DNA of 45,625 bases, from positions 1-45,625 of the forward strand of contig NZ_JAGOGJ010000047.1 of NCBI RefSeq assembly GCF_017996735.1, written 5' to 3'. Source of the stretch: Niveispirillum sp. GTDB taxonomy: Bacteria; Pseudomonadota; Alphaproteobacteria; Azospirillales; Azospirillaceae. A program made the position numbers and the translations under genes. Under the pieces are notes generated by a model. That model made no database searches, was not told the origin of the DNA, and saw only the letters and a list, made by a program, of their open reading frames with translations. Positions 1 to 9,033 of this stretch are shown in pieces (position 1 is the first letter of the stretch; the number at the start of each line of letters is the position of its first letter).

Positions 1-72
1 CGGTGCCGGTGTGGGGTCCGGCTGCGGGGCCGGGGCGTCTTGGGTCGGCTTCTTCTTGAACCAGTTCAGCAT
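1..72 (-). CDS. ftsY: FtsY, signal recognition particle receptor, N-terminal fragment
   Basis: Only the first 24 codons lie in the window, starting at the ATG at 72-70 and running off the left edge. The translation begins MLNWFKKKP and continues into an Ala/Pro/Gln-rich stretch, which fits the short basic start and the variable acidic/proline-rich N-domain of FtsY, the membrane-associated SRP receptor GTPase. The start shares one base with the mtaB stop (TGATG), so translation is probably coupled. The order dapF-mtaB-ftsY is common in alphaproteobacteria and is the main support. The GTPase domain is outside the window, so the call rests on the N-terminus and on context. Confidence 0.75.
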   Translation of the reverse strand, partial: MLNWFKKKPTQDAPAPQPDPTPAP

Positions 73-1409
73 CAGTCGAGGACTCGCGCGGTCAGTTGGG
101 TTCCGGCCACGCCGGTGATGGTGCAGGGGACAATCATTCCGGGTTCATAATGATCTGGAACCGCCACTTCGGCAAAGCCCTCATTACGGCCAAGGCCCTT
201 GCGTTCGATCAATACGTTGGCGGAACGACCGACCTGTGACGCCAGATACCGGGTCACCTGGGCCTCGCCGGCGGCGCGCAGGCGGGCCGCACGTTCCTTG
301 CGGATGGGGCCGGCAACCTGGGGCATCTTGGCAGCCGGCGTGCCGGGGCGCGGGCTGTAGGGGAAAACATGCAGCCAGGTCAGGCCGCATTGTTCGACGA
401 TGTCCAGGCTGTTCTGAAACATCGCTTCCGTCTCGGTCGGGAAGCCGGCGATGATGTCGGCGCCGAATACCATGTCAGGGCGTAAGGCCCGCGCCTTCTC
501 GGCAAAGGCAATGGCGTCGCCGCGCAGATGCCGCCGCTTCATGCGCTTCAGGATCATGTCGTCGCCAGCCTGCAAAGACAGGTGCAGATGCGGCATCAGG
601 CGCGGTTCCTCGGCCACCAGACGCCAGAGATCGTCATCCATCTCCACCGCGTCCAGCGACGACAGACGCAGGCGCGGCAGATCGGGCACCAGCGCCAGCA
701 GGCGCCGCACCATCTGCCCCAGCGAGGGCTTGCCCGGCAGATCGGCGCCATAGGAGGTGACGTCTACGCCGGTCAGCACGACCTCGTTATAGCCGCTTTC
801 GACCAGGGCGCGGACCTGGGCCACAATCTCCCCCATCGGGACGGAGCGGGAATTGCCGCGCCCGTAGGGGATGATGCAGAACGTGCAGCGATGGTCACAG
901 CCGTTTTGCACTTGCACGAAGGCGCGCGCCCGCCCCTCCATGCCCTGGATCAGGTGGCCGGCGGTTTCCTTCACGCTCATGATGTCATTGACGACAACAC
1001 GCTCGGCCTGCCCCGTGCCGAATTCGGTCCAGGGCGCGGCGGTCAGCTTGGCATCATTGCCCAGCACATGGTCGACCTCGCCCATCGCCGCGAACTTTTC
1101 CGGGCTGACCTGGGCGGCGCAACCGGTGACGATGATCTTGGACCCCGGCCGCTCACGGCGCAGGCGGCGGATGGTCTGGCGGGCCTGCCGCTCCGCCTCG
1201 GCCGTGACGGCGCAGGTATTGACGATGACGACATCGTCCAGCCCGGCCTGTCGCGCATGGGTGCGCATCACTTCGGACTCATATGCATTGAGCCGGCAAC
1301 CGAACGTAACCAGCGTCGGCTCACCGGCCCCGCCACTCACCTCCGGCGGGCCGCCTTCGCCGCTTTCATGCACATGTTCGGCCTCGGCGAGGCTGGTATC
1401 GACGCTCAC
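72..1409 (-). CDS. mtaB: tRNA t6A37 methylthiotransferase MtaB
   Basis: Radical-SAM enzyme that converts t6A37 to ms2t6A37 in tRNAs reading ANN codons. The 445-residue protein shows the family layout: an N-terminal UPF0004 domain with cysteines C38, C66 and C97 that bind one iron-sulphur cluster, a radical-SAM CxxxCxxC motif at C171, C175 and C178 (CDHRCTFC), and a C-terminal TRAM-like segment from about residue 380. I chose the GTG start at 1409, which overlaps the dapF stop as GTGA. The frame stays open far upstream into dapF, but that extension is composition-driven and unlike the family. An N-terminal stretch of about 30 residues rich in Gly and Glu precedes the conserved domain. MtaB is preferred over MiaB because of the neighbours dapF and ftsY and the family-typical spacing. 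Confidence 0.93.
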   Translation of the reverse strand: MSVDTSLAEAEHVHESGEGGPPEVSGGAGEPTLVTFGCRLNAYESEVMRTHARQAGLDDVVIVNTCAVTAEAERQARQTIRRLRRERPGSKIIVTGCAAQVSPEKFAAMGEVDHVLGNDAKLTAAPWTEFGTGQAERVVVNDIMSVKETAGHLIQGMEGRARAFVQVQNGCDHRCTFCIIPYGRGNSRSVPMGEIVAQVRALVESGYNEVVLTGVDVTSYGADLPGKPSLGQMVRRLLALVPDLPRLRLSSLDAVEMDDDLWRLVAEEPRLMPHLHLSLQAGDDMILKRMKRRHLRGDAIAFAEKARALRPDMVFGADIIAGFPTETEAMFQNSLDIVEQCGLTWLHVFPYSPRPGTPAAKMPQVAGPIRKERAARLRAAGEAQVTRYLASQVGRSANVLIERKGLGRNEGFAEVAVPDHYEPGMIVPCTITGVAGTQLTARVLD

Positions 1410-2248
1410 AGCGCCTCTCCCAGCAACTCTGGCCCCAAGGTCCCGGCGAAGGAGGTGGCGACCGGCCCCGTCATCAGGACATGGCCATCGTCCCGCCAGT
1501 CGATATTGAGCACGCCACCATCCAGGGTGACCGAGACGCGGCGACCCTGCACCAGACCCCGGCGGATGGCGGCCACACCCACGGCACAGGCACCCGACCC
1601 ACAGGCATCGGTGATCCCCGCTCCGCGTTCCCAGACACGCATCCGCACCGATGCGGGGCCGGTGATGCTCACCACCTCGATATTGGCGCGGTTGGGGAAG
1701 AAGGGGTGGCGCTCCAACTGTGGACCCCAGTGCTTCAGGTCCACCGCTTCGGCATCCGGCACAAAATGCACCGCATGCGGGTTGCCCATATTGACGCCGA
1801 CCCCGTCGCTCAAAGGCCCGGCAGATGGCGGCAGGTGCAGCGTGTCGCATTCTTCCGCCACGGGGATCTGCTGCCAGTCCAGCCGCGCCGGCCCCATGTC
1901 GACGGTGACGGTACCATCGTCATGCAGCCAGCAGCGCAGCAGGCCGGAGATGGTCTGGATCACCAGTTCATCCCGCCCCAGGCCGGTGCCCACCAGCGAG
2001 GCGACGCAGCGCGTGGCATTGCCACAGGCGCCGGCCTCGCTGCCATCGGGGTTCAGGATGCGCATGAAGATATCGGCGCCCTTGTCCTGCGGCGGCTCGA
2101 TCAGGATCAACTGATCAAACCCCACCCCGCGCCGTCGGTCACCAATGGCGCGCACCTGCGTTTCCGTCAGGGGGACGGGGCGGGTTCGGGCATCGATGAC
2201 CACGAAGTCATTGCCAAGCCCATGCATCTTCAGAAACGGTATCGTCAT
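1406..2248 (-). CDS. dapF: Diaminopimelate epimerase
   Basis: Interconverts LL- and meso-diaminopimelate, the penultimate step to lysine and the source of meso-DAP for peptidoglycan; cytoplasmic and cofactor-independent. The 280-residue protein has the family N-terminus (KMHGLGNDF) and both catalytic cysteines, C75 in the GACGNATR motif and C216 in the DACGSGAC motif, which act as the two-base pair. I start at the ATG at 2248 because the conserved KMHGLGNDF begins six residues later; the frame is open for another 26 codons upstream without family similarity. The stop overlaps the GTG of mtaB by 4 bases, so the two are probably translated together with ftsY. Confidence 0.97.
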   Translation of the reverse strand: MTIPFLKMHGLGNDFVVIDARTRPVPLTETQVRAIGDRRRGVGFDQLILIEPPQDKGADIFMRILNPDGSEAGACGNATRCVASLVGTGLGRDELVIQTISGLLRCWLHDDGTVTVDMGPARLDWQQIPVAEECDTLHLPPSAGPLSDGVGVNMGNPHAVHFVPDAEAVDLKHWGPQLERHPFFPNRANIEVVSITGPASVRMRVWERGAGITDACGSGACAVGVAAIRRGLVQGRRVSVTLDGGVLNIDWRDDGHVLMTGPVATSFAGTLGPELLGEAL

Positions 2249-2329
2249 GGGGGCATATATAAGCCCGGTGTGACAAGGCGTAAACGCCTCTCGCGGACGG
2301 GGCGGGGATGCGCCGGACACTGGCACCGG

Positions 2330-3259
2330 TTAGGCGGCCTGGGCGGTGCCAGTGCGGACGGCATCGATGAACACCCGCAGGGCCGGCGCCATCTGGCGCT
2401 GGCGCGGATAGCAGAGGAAATGGCCCGGAAAAGGGGCAGACCATTCCGTCAGCAGCGGCACCAGGGCGCCGTCGCGAATGGGGGCGGCCACCCGATCCTC
2501 CACCACGAAATCGATGCCAACCCCGGCCAGGGCCGCCCACACGCCGGCCGCCTTGTCATTCACGATCAGAGGGCCGTCGACGGCGACGGAGAACCAATGG
2601 CCGTTCTCGCAGAATTCCCAGGCATAGGGCTGGGTCTGGCCCGGCCAGCGCCAGCGGATGCAGCGATGCTGCAACAGGTCGCGCGGATGTGCCGGCCGCC
2701 CGAACCGCGCCAGATAGGCGGGTGACGCCACGGCGATCTGGCGCATCTCGGGTCCGAGCCGGACGGCGACCATGTCCTGCTCGATCACCTCGCCAATACG
2801 GATCGCGGCGTCGTACCCGTTGGCGACAAAATCGATGACGGCGTCATCGACCGCAATGTCCAGCACCACGTCGGGAAAACGGTCGACGAAGTCGGCCAGG
2901 ATCGGTTGTATGAACCGTCGGGCAGCAGAGCGGAAGGCATGGATGCGCACCGTGCCGGCCGGCCGTTCCTGATAGCGGCGTACCTGTCCCATGGCATCGG
3001 CCAACTCCGCTACTGCCGGCTGCACCCGCAGCAGCAGGTTCTTCCCCGCTTCGGTCAGGGTGACCGACCGTGTGGTGCGGTTGAGCAGCCGCACGCCGAC
3101 CCGTTCTTCAAAACTGCGGATCAACTGGCTCAGCGCGGAGCCGGAAATCCCCATGTTGGCCGCTGCACGGCTGAAGCTCAGGCTTTCGGCGACGGCGATG
3201 AAGGCGCGGAGATGGGTGTAGTCGCTGCCGGAGGGGGGGAGGTCCATGGGATTGACCAT
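2330..3259 (-). CDS. LysR-family transcriptional regulator
   Basis: A 309-residue LysR-type regulator. The winged helix-turn-helix occupies about residues 15-72 (FIAVAESLSFSRAAANMGIS, then SALSQLIRSFEERVGVRLLNRTT), followed by a linker helix and a periplasmic-binding-protein-like effector domain. It belongs to the subgroup with a typical RYQERPAGTVR segment after the linker. It is transcribed divergently from the dehydrogenase at 3352 across a 92-bp AT-rich spacer, the classic arrangement for a LysR protein controlling its neighbour, so that gene is its likeliest target. The effector cannot be read from the sequence. Two starts are possible: ATG at 3259 (MVNPMDL) or ATG at 3247 (MDLPPSG). Confidence 0.92.
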   Translation of the reverse strand: MVNPMDLPPSGSDYTHLRAFIAVAESLSFSRAAANMGISGSALSQLIRSFEERVGVRLLNRTTRSVTLTEAGKNLLLRVQPAVAELADAMGQVRRYQERPAGTVRIHAFRSAARRFIQPILADFVDRFPDVVLDIAVDDAVIDFVANGYDAAIRIGEVIEQDMVAVRLGPEMRQIAVASPAYLARFGRPAHPRDLLQHRCIRWRWPGQTQPYAWEFCENGHWFSVAVDGPLIVNDKAAGVWAALAGVGIDFVVEDRVAAPIRDGALVPLLTEWSAPFPGHFLCYPRQRQMAPALRVFIDAVRTGTAQAA

Positions 3260-3351
3260 TATTAAGATGAACTAATCAACCATATCATAAAGTGCTGCAT
3301 TATGAACCAGGCCCCTGAGCGCTATCTCTGTCGCACGAAAGGAGACCGGTC
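3260..3351. promoter_or_regulatory. Divergent control region of LysR gene and dehydrogenase
   Basis: A 92-bp AT-rich spacer between the two divergent genes, in clear contrast to the surrounding GC-rich DNA. It carries an interrupted inverted repeat ATTA (3261-3264) and TAAT (3273-3276), compatible with a T-N11-A type LysR site. A purine-rich ribosome binding site (GAAAGGAGA) lies just before the dehydrogenase ATG at 3352. The exact operator and promoter elements are inferred. Confidence 0.4.
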
Positions 3352-4176
3352 ATGAAGACATGGTTCATTACAGGTGTTTCGCGCGGCCTTGGCCGTTCAT
3401 TGGCCCAGGCGGCGCTGACCCGGGGCGACCGGGTTGTCGGCACGGTCCGACAAGGTATGCCCGACCTGCGGGCGGCACCCGGTCAGTTGCTGATCCTGCC
3501 CCTGGACGTCGCCGACGCGGACGCCATCGAGCCGACTCTGCAGGCGGCTTTCGATTGGGCCGGGCGGATCGACGTCCTGGTCAACAATGCTGGCTACGGT
3601 TTGCTGGGTGCCGTGGAACATGCCAGCGACGCCGAGGTGGAAAGGCTGTTCGCCGTGGACGTTTTCGGGCCCTTCCGGCTGATCCGGGCCGCCTTGCCGC
3701 GTCTGCGTGCGCAGAAAGGGGGGCATATCATCAATGTCACCTCCATCGCCGGTCGTGCGCCCGGCCAGGGCTCGGCCCTCTATGCGGCGGCCAAATATTC
3801 AATGGAAGGGCTGTCCGCGGCGCTGGCGCGCGAGGTGGCGCCAATGGGCATCAAGGTGACGGCGGTCGCCCCCGGCGCCTTTCGCACCGATTTCCTGACT
3901 GATCATTCCATACGGATCATCCGGCCGGCGGATGACGCCTATGCCGCCAGCGTGGGAACCGGACTGTCCCGGTTGCAAGCCATGGCGGGCCGGCAGATCG
4001 GCGATCCCGACCGTGCGGCCCAGGCCGTGCTGGCGCTGGCTGATGCGGACACCCCGCCCGTTCACCTGCTTCTGGGCACCGACGCTTGGCAGCGCGCCCA
4101 TGCCAAACTGGCCGAGATGCAGGCGGAAATGCAGGAATGGGAGCGGGTGACACTGGGGACCAACTTTTCGGACTAG
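3352..4176 (+). CDS. Short-chain dehydrogenase/reductase (SDR)
   Basis: A 274-residue classical SDR. The Rossmann nucleotide-binding motif is TGVSRGLG at residues 8-15, the NAG motif follows (VNNAGYG), and the catalytic Tyr144 and Lys148 sit in YAAAK, with the active-site Ser in NVTSIAG. The class is NAD(P)H-dependent oxidoreduction of alcohols and ketones; the substrate cannot be told. It has a strong ribosome binding site (AAAGGAG). The divergent LysR gene at 2330 is its probable regulator. LysR-SDR pairs of this kind are frequent in proteobacteria and mostly uncharacterised. Confidence 0.9.
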   Translation: MKTWFITGVSRGLGRSLAQAALTRGDRVVGTVRQGMPDLRAAPGQLLILPLDVADADAIEPTLQAAFDWAGRIDVLVNNAGYGLLGAVEHASDAEVERLFAVDVFGPFRLIRAALPRLRAQKGGHIINVTSIAGRAPGQGSALYAAAKYSMEGLSAALAREVAPMGIKVTAVAPGAFRTDFLTDHSIRIIRPADDAYAASVGTGLSRLQAMAGRQIGDPDRAAQAVLALADADTPPVHLLLGTDAWQRAHAKLAEMQAEMQEWERVTLGTNFSD

Positions 4177-4244
4177 GCGGCAGCCGCCATCCGCTATCAG
4201 GCAACGGGAAATCACCGTAGCCCCGCATGAACTGGGGTATGGCG

Positions 4245-4270
4245 CAGCGGCCGGCAATTTCCGGCCGCTG
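4245..4270. terminator. GC-rich hairpin between convergent genes
   Basis: A perfect 10-bp stem, CAGCGGCCGG (4245-4254) and CCGGCCGCTG (4261-4270), with a 6-nt loop, lies between the dehydrogenase (plus) and rsmC (minus), whose 3' ends converge. No T-run follows on either strand, so it may stabilise 3' ends rather than terminate alone. Confidence 0.5.
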
Positions 4271-4289
4271 TCGCCGGGCGGTGAAAATG

Positions 4290-5303
4290 TTACCGCTTCC
4301 CCTCGATCACCTTGAACCCATCCGCCTCCGCCACCGTCCGGCGCGACTTGAAGTGTTTTTCGATCACTGCCTCATAGGGCAGGTGCTTGTTGGCGACCAG
4401 CAGCAGGGTCCCGCCGGTGCCCAGCGCTTCGGCAGCGCGGGTGATGAACTGGCTGCCCAGGGTGACGTCGGTGGCTTTACCGGCGTGAAAGGGCGGGTTG
4501 GTGATGACCCAGTCGAACCGGCCTTTCGGCAGGCCCGCGGTGACATCGGCCCAATGGTATTTCAGGACTGTGTTTCCGGCCAACGGCGCCACATTCACGG
4601 CGGATGCTGCCAGCGACGCGGCATCCGCCTCATACAGGTCCAGGCCCGTGATGCGGCCGGGGGCGGCGCGCAGCAGTTCAGCCGACAGATAGCCCCATCC
4701 GGCACCCAGATCGGCCACGCGGCCCCGGATGGAACCGGGGAATTGTGCGGCCAGCAGGCGGGACCCAATATCGATCTTGTTCCAGCCATGCATGCCCGGC
4801 CCGGCGGTGAAGCCCGTGGCGGCCACGGGCCGTACCGCACCGCCGGCGCGCCAGTCGGCCAGGATGGCCGGTTCCGGTCCCGCCGCCTTGCGCAGCCAGA
4901 AGACGCGGGCATGGTATTTCGACAGGCTTTCGATCTCTCCGAATGTATCCTTCACCGCCTTCATCAGGCTGGTGACGCCCGTGTCATTATCGCCGCAACA
5001 GACCAGCAGCCCGCCCACGGGCAATGCTGCCCAGGCCTGGGCGATGCTGGCCAGGCTTTCGGCCTTGTGCTTGGTCAGCAGGCAGAGACCCGCCGGCCAG
5101 TCGCCATCGGGCAGGACCTGCACCACCGGGAACCCGGCGCTGGTCAACGCGTCATGCGCCGGCTTGAACCCTGTGACACAGGTGAAGGCGCGTAAGGCCG
5201 GGGACAGGTCGCTGTCGGCCTGGACATTCAGGACGAAGCCGCGCGCCGGCAGGGGAAGCATGCCGGCGGCGAACGGATAATGAAGGGCTTTGGCGATAGA
5301 CAT
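4290..5303 (-). CDS. rsmC: RsmC-type 16S rRNA guanine-N2 methyltransferase
   Basis: A 337-residue class I SAM-dependent methyltransferase with the two-domain RsmC layout. The N-terminal half (to about residue 165) is the degenerate MTase-like module, and the C-terminal half carries the SAM-binding motif VADLGAGWGYLSAELL and the N2-guanine signature NPPF at residues 269-272, followed by HAGK. RsmC methylates G1207 of 16S rRNA in the 30S subunit; RlmG-type enzymes have the same fold, so the exact target is inferred. I chose the ATG at 5303 (MSIAKAL), because the open frame upstream lacks similarity. It is divergent from the GtrA gene at 5403. Confidence 0.85.
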   Translation of the reverse strand: MSIAKALHYPFAAGMLPLPARGFVLNVQADSDLSPALRAFTCVTGFKPAHDALTSAGFPVVQVLPDGDWPAGLCLLTKHKAESLASIAQAWAALPVGGLLVCCGDNDTGVTSLMKAVKDTFGEIESLSKYHARVFWLRKAAGPEPAILADWRAGGAVRPVAATGFTAGPGMHGWNKIDIGSRLLAAQFPGSIRGRVADLGAGWGYLSAELLRAAPGRITGLDLYEADAASLAASAVNVAPLAGNTVLKYHWADVTAGLPKGRFDWVITNPPFHAGKATDVTLGSQFITRAAEALGTGGTLLLVANKHLPYEAVIEKHFKSRRTVAEADGFKVIEGKR

Positions 5304-5402
5304 GGGCGAACCCCTATCCCATCCCGCATTCCCTGTCGAGTGGCGTGACCTGCCGCAGGAAAGGGTGTAGCAAAGGGCACCGTCCATCATGACACGGACA
5401 TC

Positions 5403-5840
5403 ATGAACAAGCCCGTTTCCCGCCAGTTCGTCACCTTCGCCCTGATCGGCGTCGGCGGCCTGTTCGTTGATATGGCGGCCCTGGCCGCGGCGCTGCACCT
5501 TATGGGGCTGGACCCTTATGGCGGGCGCGTCTTCTCCTATCTGATGGCGGCGACCTTCACCTGGTACATGAACCGGCAATTCACTTTCACGGAGGTCAGC
5601 CGGCGCGGGGCCATCCGGCAATGGGCCCGGTTCCTGGCCGCCAATGCCGTGGGTGCCCTGGTCAATTACGGGGTCTATGTCCTGGTCCTGAATACGGCGC
5701 CCTGGGTGATCACGGCGGTCGGCCTGTGGCCCGGCCTGTTCACTGGCCTGCTTCCCTATGCCGGGGTGGCGGCAGGCAGCGTTTCCGGTCTGGTTTTCAA
5801 CTTTGTCTTGTCGAAGAAGCTGGTATTCCGCAAGTCATGA
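5403..5840 (+). CDS. GtrA-family membrane protein
   Basis: A 145-residue protein with four predicted membrane helices (about residues 10-30, 40-60, 76-96 and 112-132), the size and topology of the GtrA family. Conserved family traits include the N-terminal RQFVTFALIGVGG segment and FTWYMNRQFTF after the second helix. GtrA proteins are thought to move polyprenyl-phosphate-linked sugars across the inner membrane for O-antigen or wall-polymer glycosylation. No glycosyltransferase partner (GtrB) lies nearby, so the carried sugar is unknown. The next gene in the same direction is the penicillin-binding protein at 5952, 111 bp on. Confidence 0.88.
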   Translation: MNKPVSRQFVTFALIGVGGLFVDMAALAAALHLMGLDPYGGRVFSYLMAATFTWYMNRQFTFTEVSRRGAIRQWARFLAANAVGALVNYGVYVLVLNTAPWVITAVGLWPGLFTGLLPYAGVAAGSVSGLVFNFVLSKKLVFRKS

Positions 5841-5951
5841 TGTGACCGGGCACATCCATAAGGCAGAGGGGGCATGGTGCCGGTGGCGCAGCCATTCGCG
5901 CCCATGTTATGCATTCTTCAATAACAAGGGGTTGGGGGAGCGTTTTCGGGC

Positions 5952-8900
5952 ATGCCGTCGGCACGGTTCTATCGCTGGATGACCTGGGGCATGACCCTGG
6001 CACTGGCAACGGGTGCCGGTGCCGCCCTGTGGCAGGAGAGCCGTACCTCCGCGTTCCAGTCGGAAGTGCTGGCCCGTTTCGGTCGTGACCTGACCTGGAA
6101 AATCGAACCCGGCCCCAACCCGGATATCCGCTTTCCCGGCAACGGCCCCTATGATGCACGCCTGGGCCATGCTGCCATTCCCGGATTCGTGGAACGGCTG
6201 ATTGCCGCCGATTACCGCGTCGATCTGCAGGCACGGCCCAGTCAGCAGTTGCGGGACTATATGGAGTTCGGCGGTTTTGCGCCGTACCCGGAAAAGATTT
6301 CGGCTGGCCTGTCCATCCGCGACCAGATGGGCAACCCGCTGTTCGACGCGCGCTATCCTGAACGGGTCTATGCCGGCTTCAACGAGGTGCCGAAGCTGGT
6401 GGCCGACACGCTGCTGTTCATCGAGAACCGGGAACTGCTGGATACAACCTATCCCAACCGCAACCCGGCGGTGGAGTGGGACCGGTTCGGTCTGGCGCTG
6501 ATCAATATTCCGTTGAAATTCATCGATCCCGACAGCCCGCGTGCCGGCGGTTCCACCCTGGCCACCCAGATCGAGAAATACCGCCATTCACCGGAAGGGC
6601 GCACGGGTAGCGGGGTGGAAAAGCTGCGCCAGATGATGTCGGCTTCCGTCCGCGCCTATAAGGGTGGGACCGATACCACGCGGGTACGCCACCAGATCGT
6701 TGTCGATTACCTGAACTCCACGCCCCTGTCGGCCCGGCCCGGTATCGGGGAGGTGAATGGCCTGGGCGATGGGCTCTGGGCCTGGTACGGCACGGATTTT
6801 GTGCTCGCCAACCGCATCCTGCGGTCCCAGCCCCGGACCGAGGAAGACCTGCAGGTCCAGGCCGTCGTCTATAAGCAGGTGTTGAGCCTGCTGCTGGCCC
6901 AGCGCCGCCCGTCCGCCTATCTGGGTGGTAATGGCCGCAAGGCACTGAATGATCTGGCCAACAGCCACCTGACGCTGCTGGAACGCGCTGGCGTGGTGGG
7001 CGCCCCGCTTGCCGATGCCGCACGCTTCTTCCCGTTGCGCTTCAAGGAGGCGCCTCCGGACATTCCCGAGCCCAGCTTCGTGGAGCAGAAGGCGACCAAC
7101 GCCATCCGCGCCCGGCTTCTTGGCATGTTGGGCATGTCCAGCCTTTACGCGCTGGACCGGCTGGACCTTGCCGTCGAAACGACGCTGGACCAGCCGACAC
7201 AGGCCCGCGTGACCGAAACCCTGAAAAAGCTGGCCGATCCGGCGCAGGCGGCGGCACTGGGCCTAGTGGGGGAACGGCTGCTGAACAATGCCGATCCGGC
7301 GCGCATCGTCTATTCCGTGACCCTGTTCGAACGCACGGCGGAGGCCAATCTGGTGCGGGTGCAGGTGGATACGCTGCCGCAACCGCTGGACCTGAACGAA
7401 GGGGCCAAGCTGGACCTGGGGTCGACGGCCAAGCTGCGCACCCTGGTCACCTATCTTGAGATCATCGCCCGCCTGCATGAGCGCTATATCACGCGGGAAA
7501 ATTATGAGCTGGAGGCGGCGGCGCTGGAGGCACCCGACCGGTTGACGCAATGGGTGCTGCGCACCATGGCGGCCAATCCCGGCATCGGCATCGCCACCAT
7601 TCTGGATCAGGCGATGGAGCGGCAATATTCCGCCAGCCCCGGCGAACGGTTCTTCACGGGTGGCGGCCTGCACAGTTTTGGCAATTTCGACGACAAGGAT
7701 GACGGGCGTATCGTCACCGTATCGGAGGCGTTCCGCCACTCGATCAATCTGGTCTTCATCCGCATCATGCGGGATATCGTGAACCATTATATCGCCGAGG
7801 GGCCGGACAGCCGCGACGATCTGATGGACGATCCCCGCCACCCGGCGCGCCGCACCTATCTGGCGCAGTTCGCGGATCAGGAGGGCAGCGCTTATCTGAA
7901 CAAGTTCTGGTCGGATTATAAGGGGCTGGAGCCGGAGGCGGCGCTGGATAAGCTGGCCAAGCGCCTGCGTTCCACGCCAGACCGGCTGTCGGTGGTGTTC
8001 CGGTCCGCCCTGCCCACGGCCCCGGTGGAGGAATTGTCCTTGTTCCTGAACCGGCACATGCCGGCCGGCGGTCCGCCGGAGGCGCAGGTGAAGGCGCTTT
8101 TTGACCGGTACAATCCCGATAACTGGTCGCTGAACGACCGGGGCTATATCGCCGGGGTCCATCCGCTGGAACTCTGGCTGGTCGGCTATCTTCAGGACAG
8201 CCGGCAGGCGCAGCGGCGCGACATGCTGAAGGACAGCAGTGCCTCCCGCCAGGAAAGCTACAAATGGCTGTTCTCCTCCCGCTCCAAGCGCGCGCAGGAC
8301 ACACGCATCGGCATCGTGCTGGAGGAAGAGGCGTTCAACCGCATCCACGAGGAATGGACGCGGCTGGGCTATCCGTTCGGTAGCCTGATCGCCAGCTATG
8401 CCACCAGCATCGGCAGTTCGGCCGACCGGCCCGGTGCCTTGGCCGAATTGATGGGCATCATCCTGAATGACGGGGTGCGGCTGCCCACCCTGCGCGTCGG
8501 CCGGCTGCATTTTGCCGCCAATACGCCCTATGAGACCAGTTTTGTCCCGGCCCGCCTGCTGGACGGGGCCGAACAGGTGATGGCCCCGGAAGTGGCGCGC
8601 GTGGTGCGTCGCCATCTGCGCGACATTGTCGACAATGGCACCGCGCGGCGCGTGAAGGGGGCGTTCACATCCGCCGACGGCGCCGAAATGCCCGTGGGCG
8701 GCAAGACGGGTACGGGCGACCACCGGTTCGAACGCTATGGGCCGGGCGGTGTGGTGCTGGAAAGCCGGGTGGTGAACCGCACCGCCACCTTCGTCTTTTA
8801 TATCGGCGACCGGTTCTTCGGCGTGATCACGGCGCATGTGCATGGGCCGGAAGCGGCGGAATACCGCTTCACGTCGGCCCTGGCGTCACAATTGCTGAAG

Positions 8901-8966
8901 ATCCTGGCCCCGGCGCTGAACCCGCTGCTGAACGCCGATACGCAGACGGCGGAGCGAGGGCGGTAG
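5952..8966 (+). CDS. Atypical class A penicillin-binding protein (GT51 transglycosylase and transpeptidase)
   Basis: A 1004-residue inner-membrane protein with one N-terminal helix (about residues 9-28) and a large periplasmic part. A GT51-like segment carries Glu158 in the catalytic position (FIENREL), then a GGSTLATQ motif and a late YLN motif. The transpeptidase has all three serine-acyltransferase motifs: S491-TAK (SxxK), S597-I-N599 (SxN) and K918-TG (KTG). The GT51 motifs differ from the usual EDRxFxxHxG and GGSTITQQ forms, and about 320 residues separate SxN from KTG, much more than in PBP1a/1b. I infer peptidoglycan polymerisation and cross-linking, perhaps in a special context. A purine-rich stretch lies upstream of the ATG. 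Confidence 0.82.
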   Translation: MPSARFYRWMTWGMTLALATGAGAALWQESRTSAFQSEVLARFGRDLTWKIEPGPNPDIRFPGNGPYDARLGHAAIPGFVERLIAADYRVDLQARPSQQLRDYMEFGGFAPYPEKISAGLSIRDQMGNPLFDARYPERVYAGFNEVPKLVADTLLFIENRELLDTTYPNRNPAVEWDRFGLALINIPLKFIDPDSPRAGGSTLATQIEKYRHSPEGRTGSGVEKLRQMMSASVRAYKGGTDTTRVRHQIVVDYLNSTPLSARPGIGEVNGLGDGLWAWYGTDFVLANRILRSQPRTEEDLQVQAVVYKQVLSLLLAQRRPSAYLGGNGRKALNDLANSHLTLLERAGVVGAPLADAARFFPLRFKEAPPDIPEPSFVEQKATNAIRARLLGMLGMSSLYALDRLDLAVETTLDQPTQARVTETLKKLADPAQAAALGLVGERLLNNADPARIVYSVTLFERTAEANLVRVQVDTLPQPLDLNEGAKLDLGSTAKLRTLVTYLEIIARLHERYITRENYELEAAALEAPDRLTQWVLRTMAANPGIGIATILDQAMERQYSASPGERFFTGGGLHSFGNFDDKDDGRIVTVSEAFRHSINLVFIRIMRDIVNHYIAEGPDSRDDLMDDPRHPARRTYLAQFADQEGSAYLNKFWSDYKGLEPEAALDKLAKRLRSTPDRLSVVFRSALPTAPVEELSLFLNRHMPAGGPPEAQVKALFDRYNPDNWSLNDRGYIAGVHPLELWLVGYLQDSRQAQRRDMLKDSSASRQESYKWLFSSRSKRAQDTRIGIVLEEEAFNRIHEEWTRLGYPFGSLIASYATSIGSSADRPGALAELMGIILNDGVRLPTLRVGRLHFAANTPYETSFVPARLLDGAEQVMAPEVARVVRRHLRDIVDNGTARRVKGAFTSADGAEMPVGGKTGTGDHRFERYGPGGVVLESRVVNRTATFVFYIGDRFFGVITAHVHGPEAAEYRFTSALASQLLKILAPALNPLLNADTQTAERGR

Positions 8967-9033
8967 CGGCGGCGTTGCCGTTTGGCGGTTGGCGGGATAT
9001 TCTGGTCAGACCAACCGGAATTGTGAGGTTGTC

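Noticed and set aside
528..2114. Long open frame on the plus strand, antisense to mtaB and dapF
   Set aside because: It has no recognisable protein features and matches the GC-driven mirror of two confident genes.
7263..8843. Long open frame on the minus strand inside the penicillin-binding protein gene
   Set aside because: A mirror of the coding strand, rich in His and Arg and without a domain; high-GC third positions explain it.
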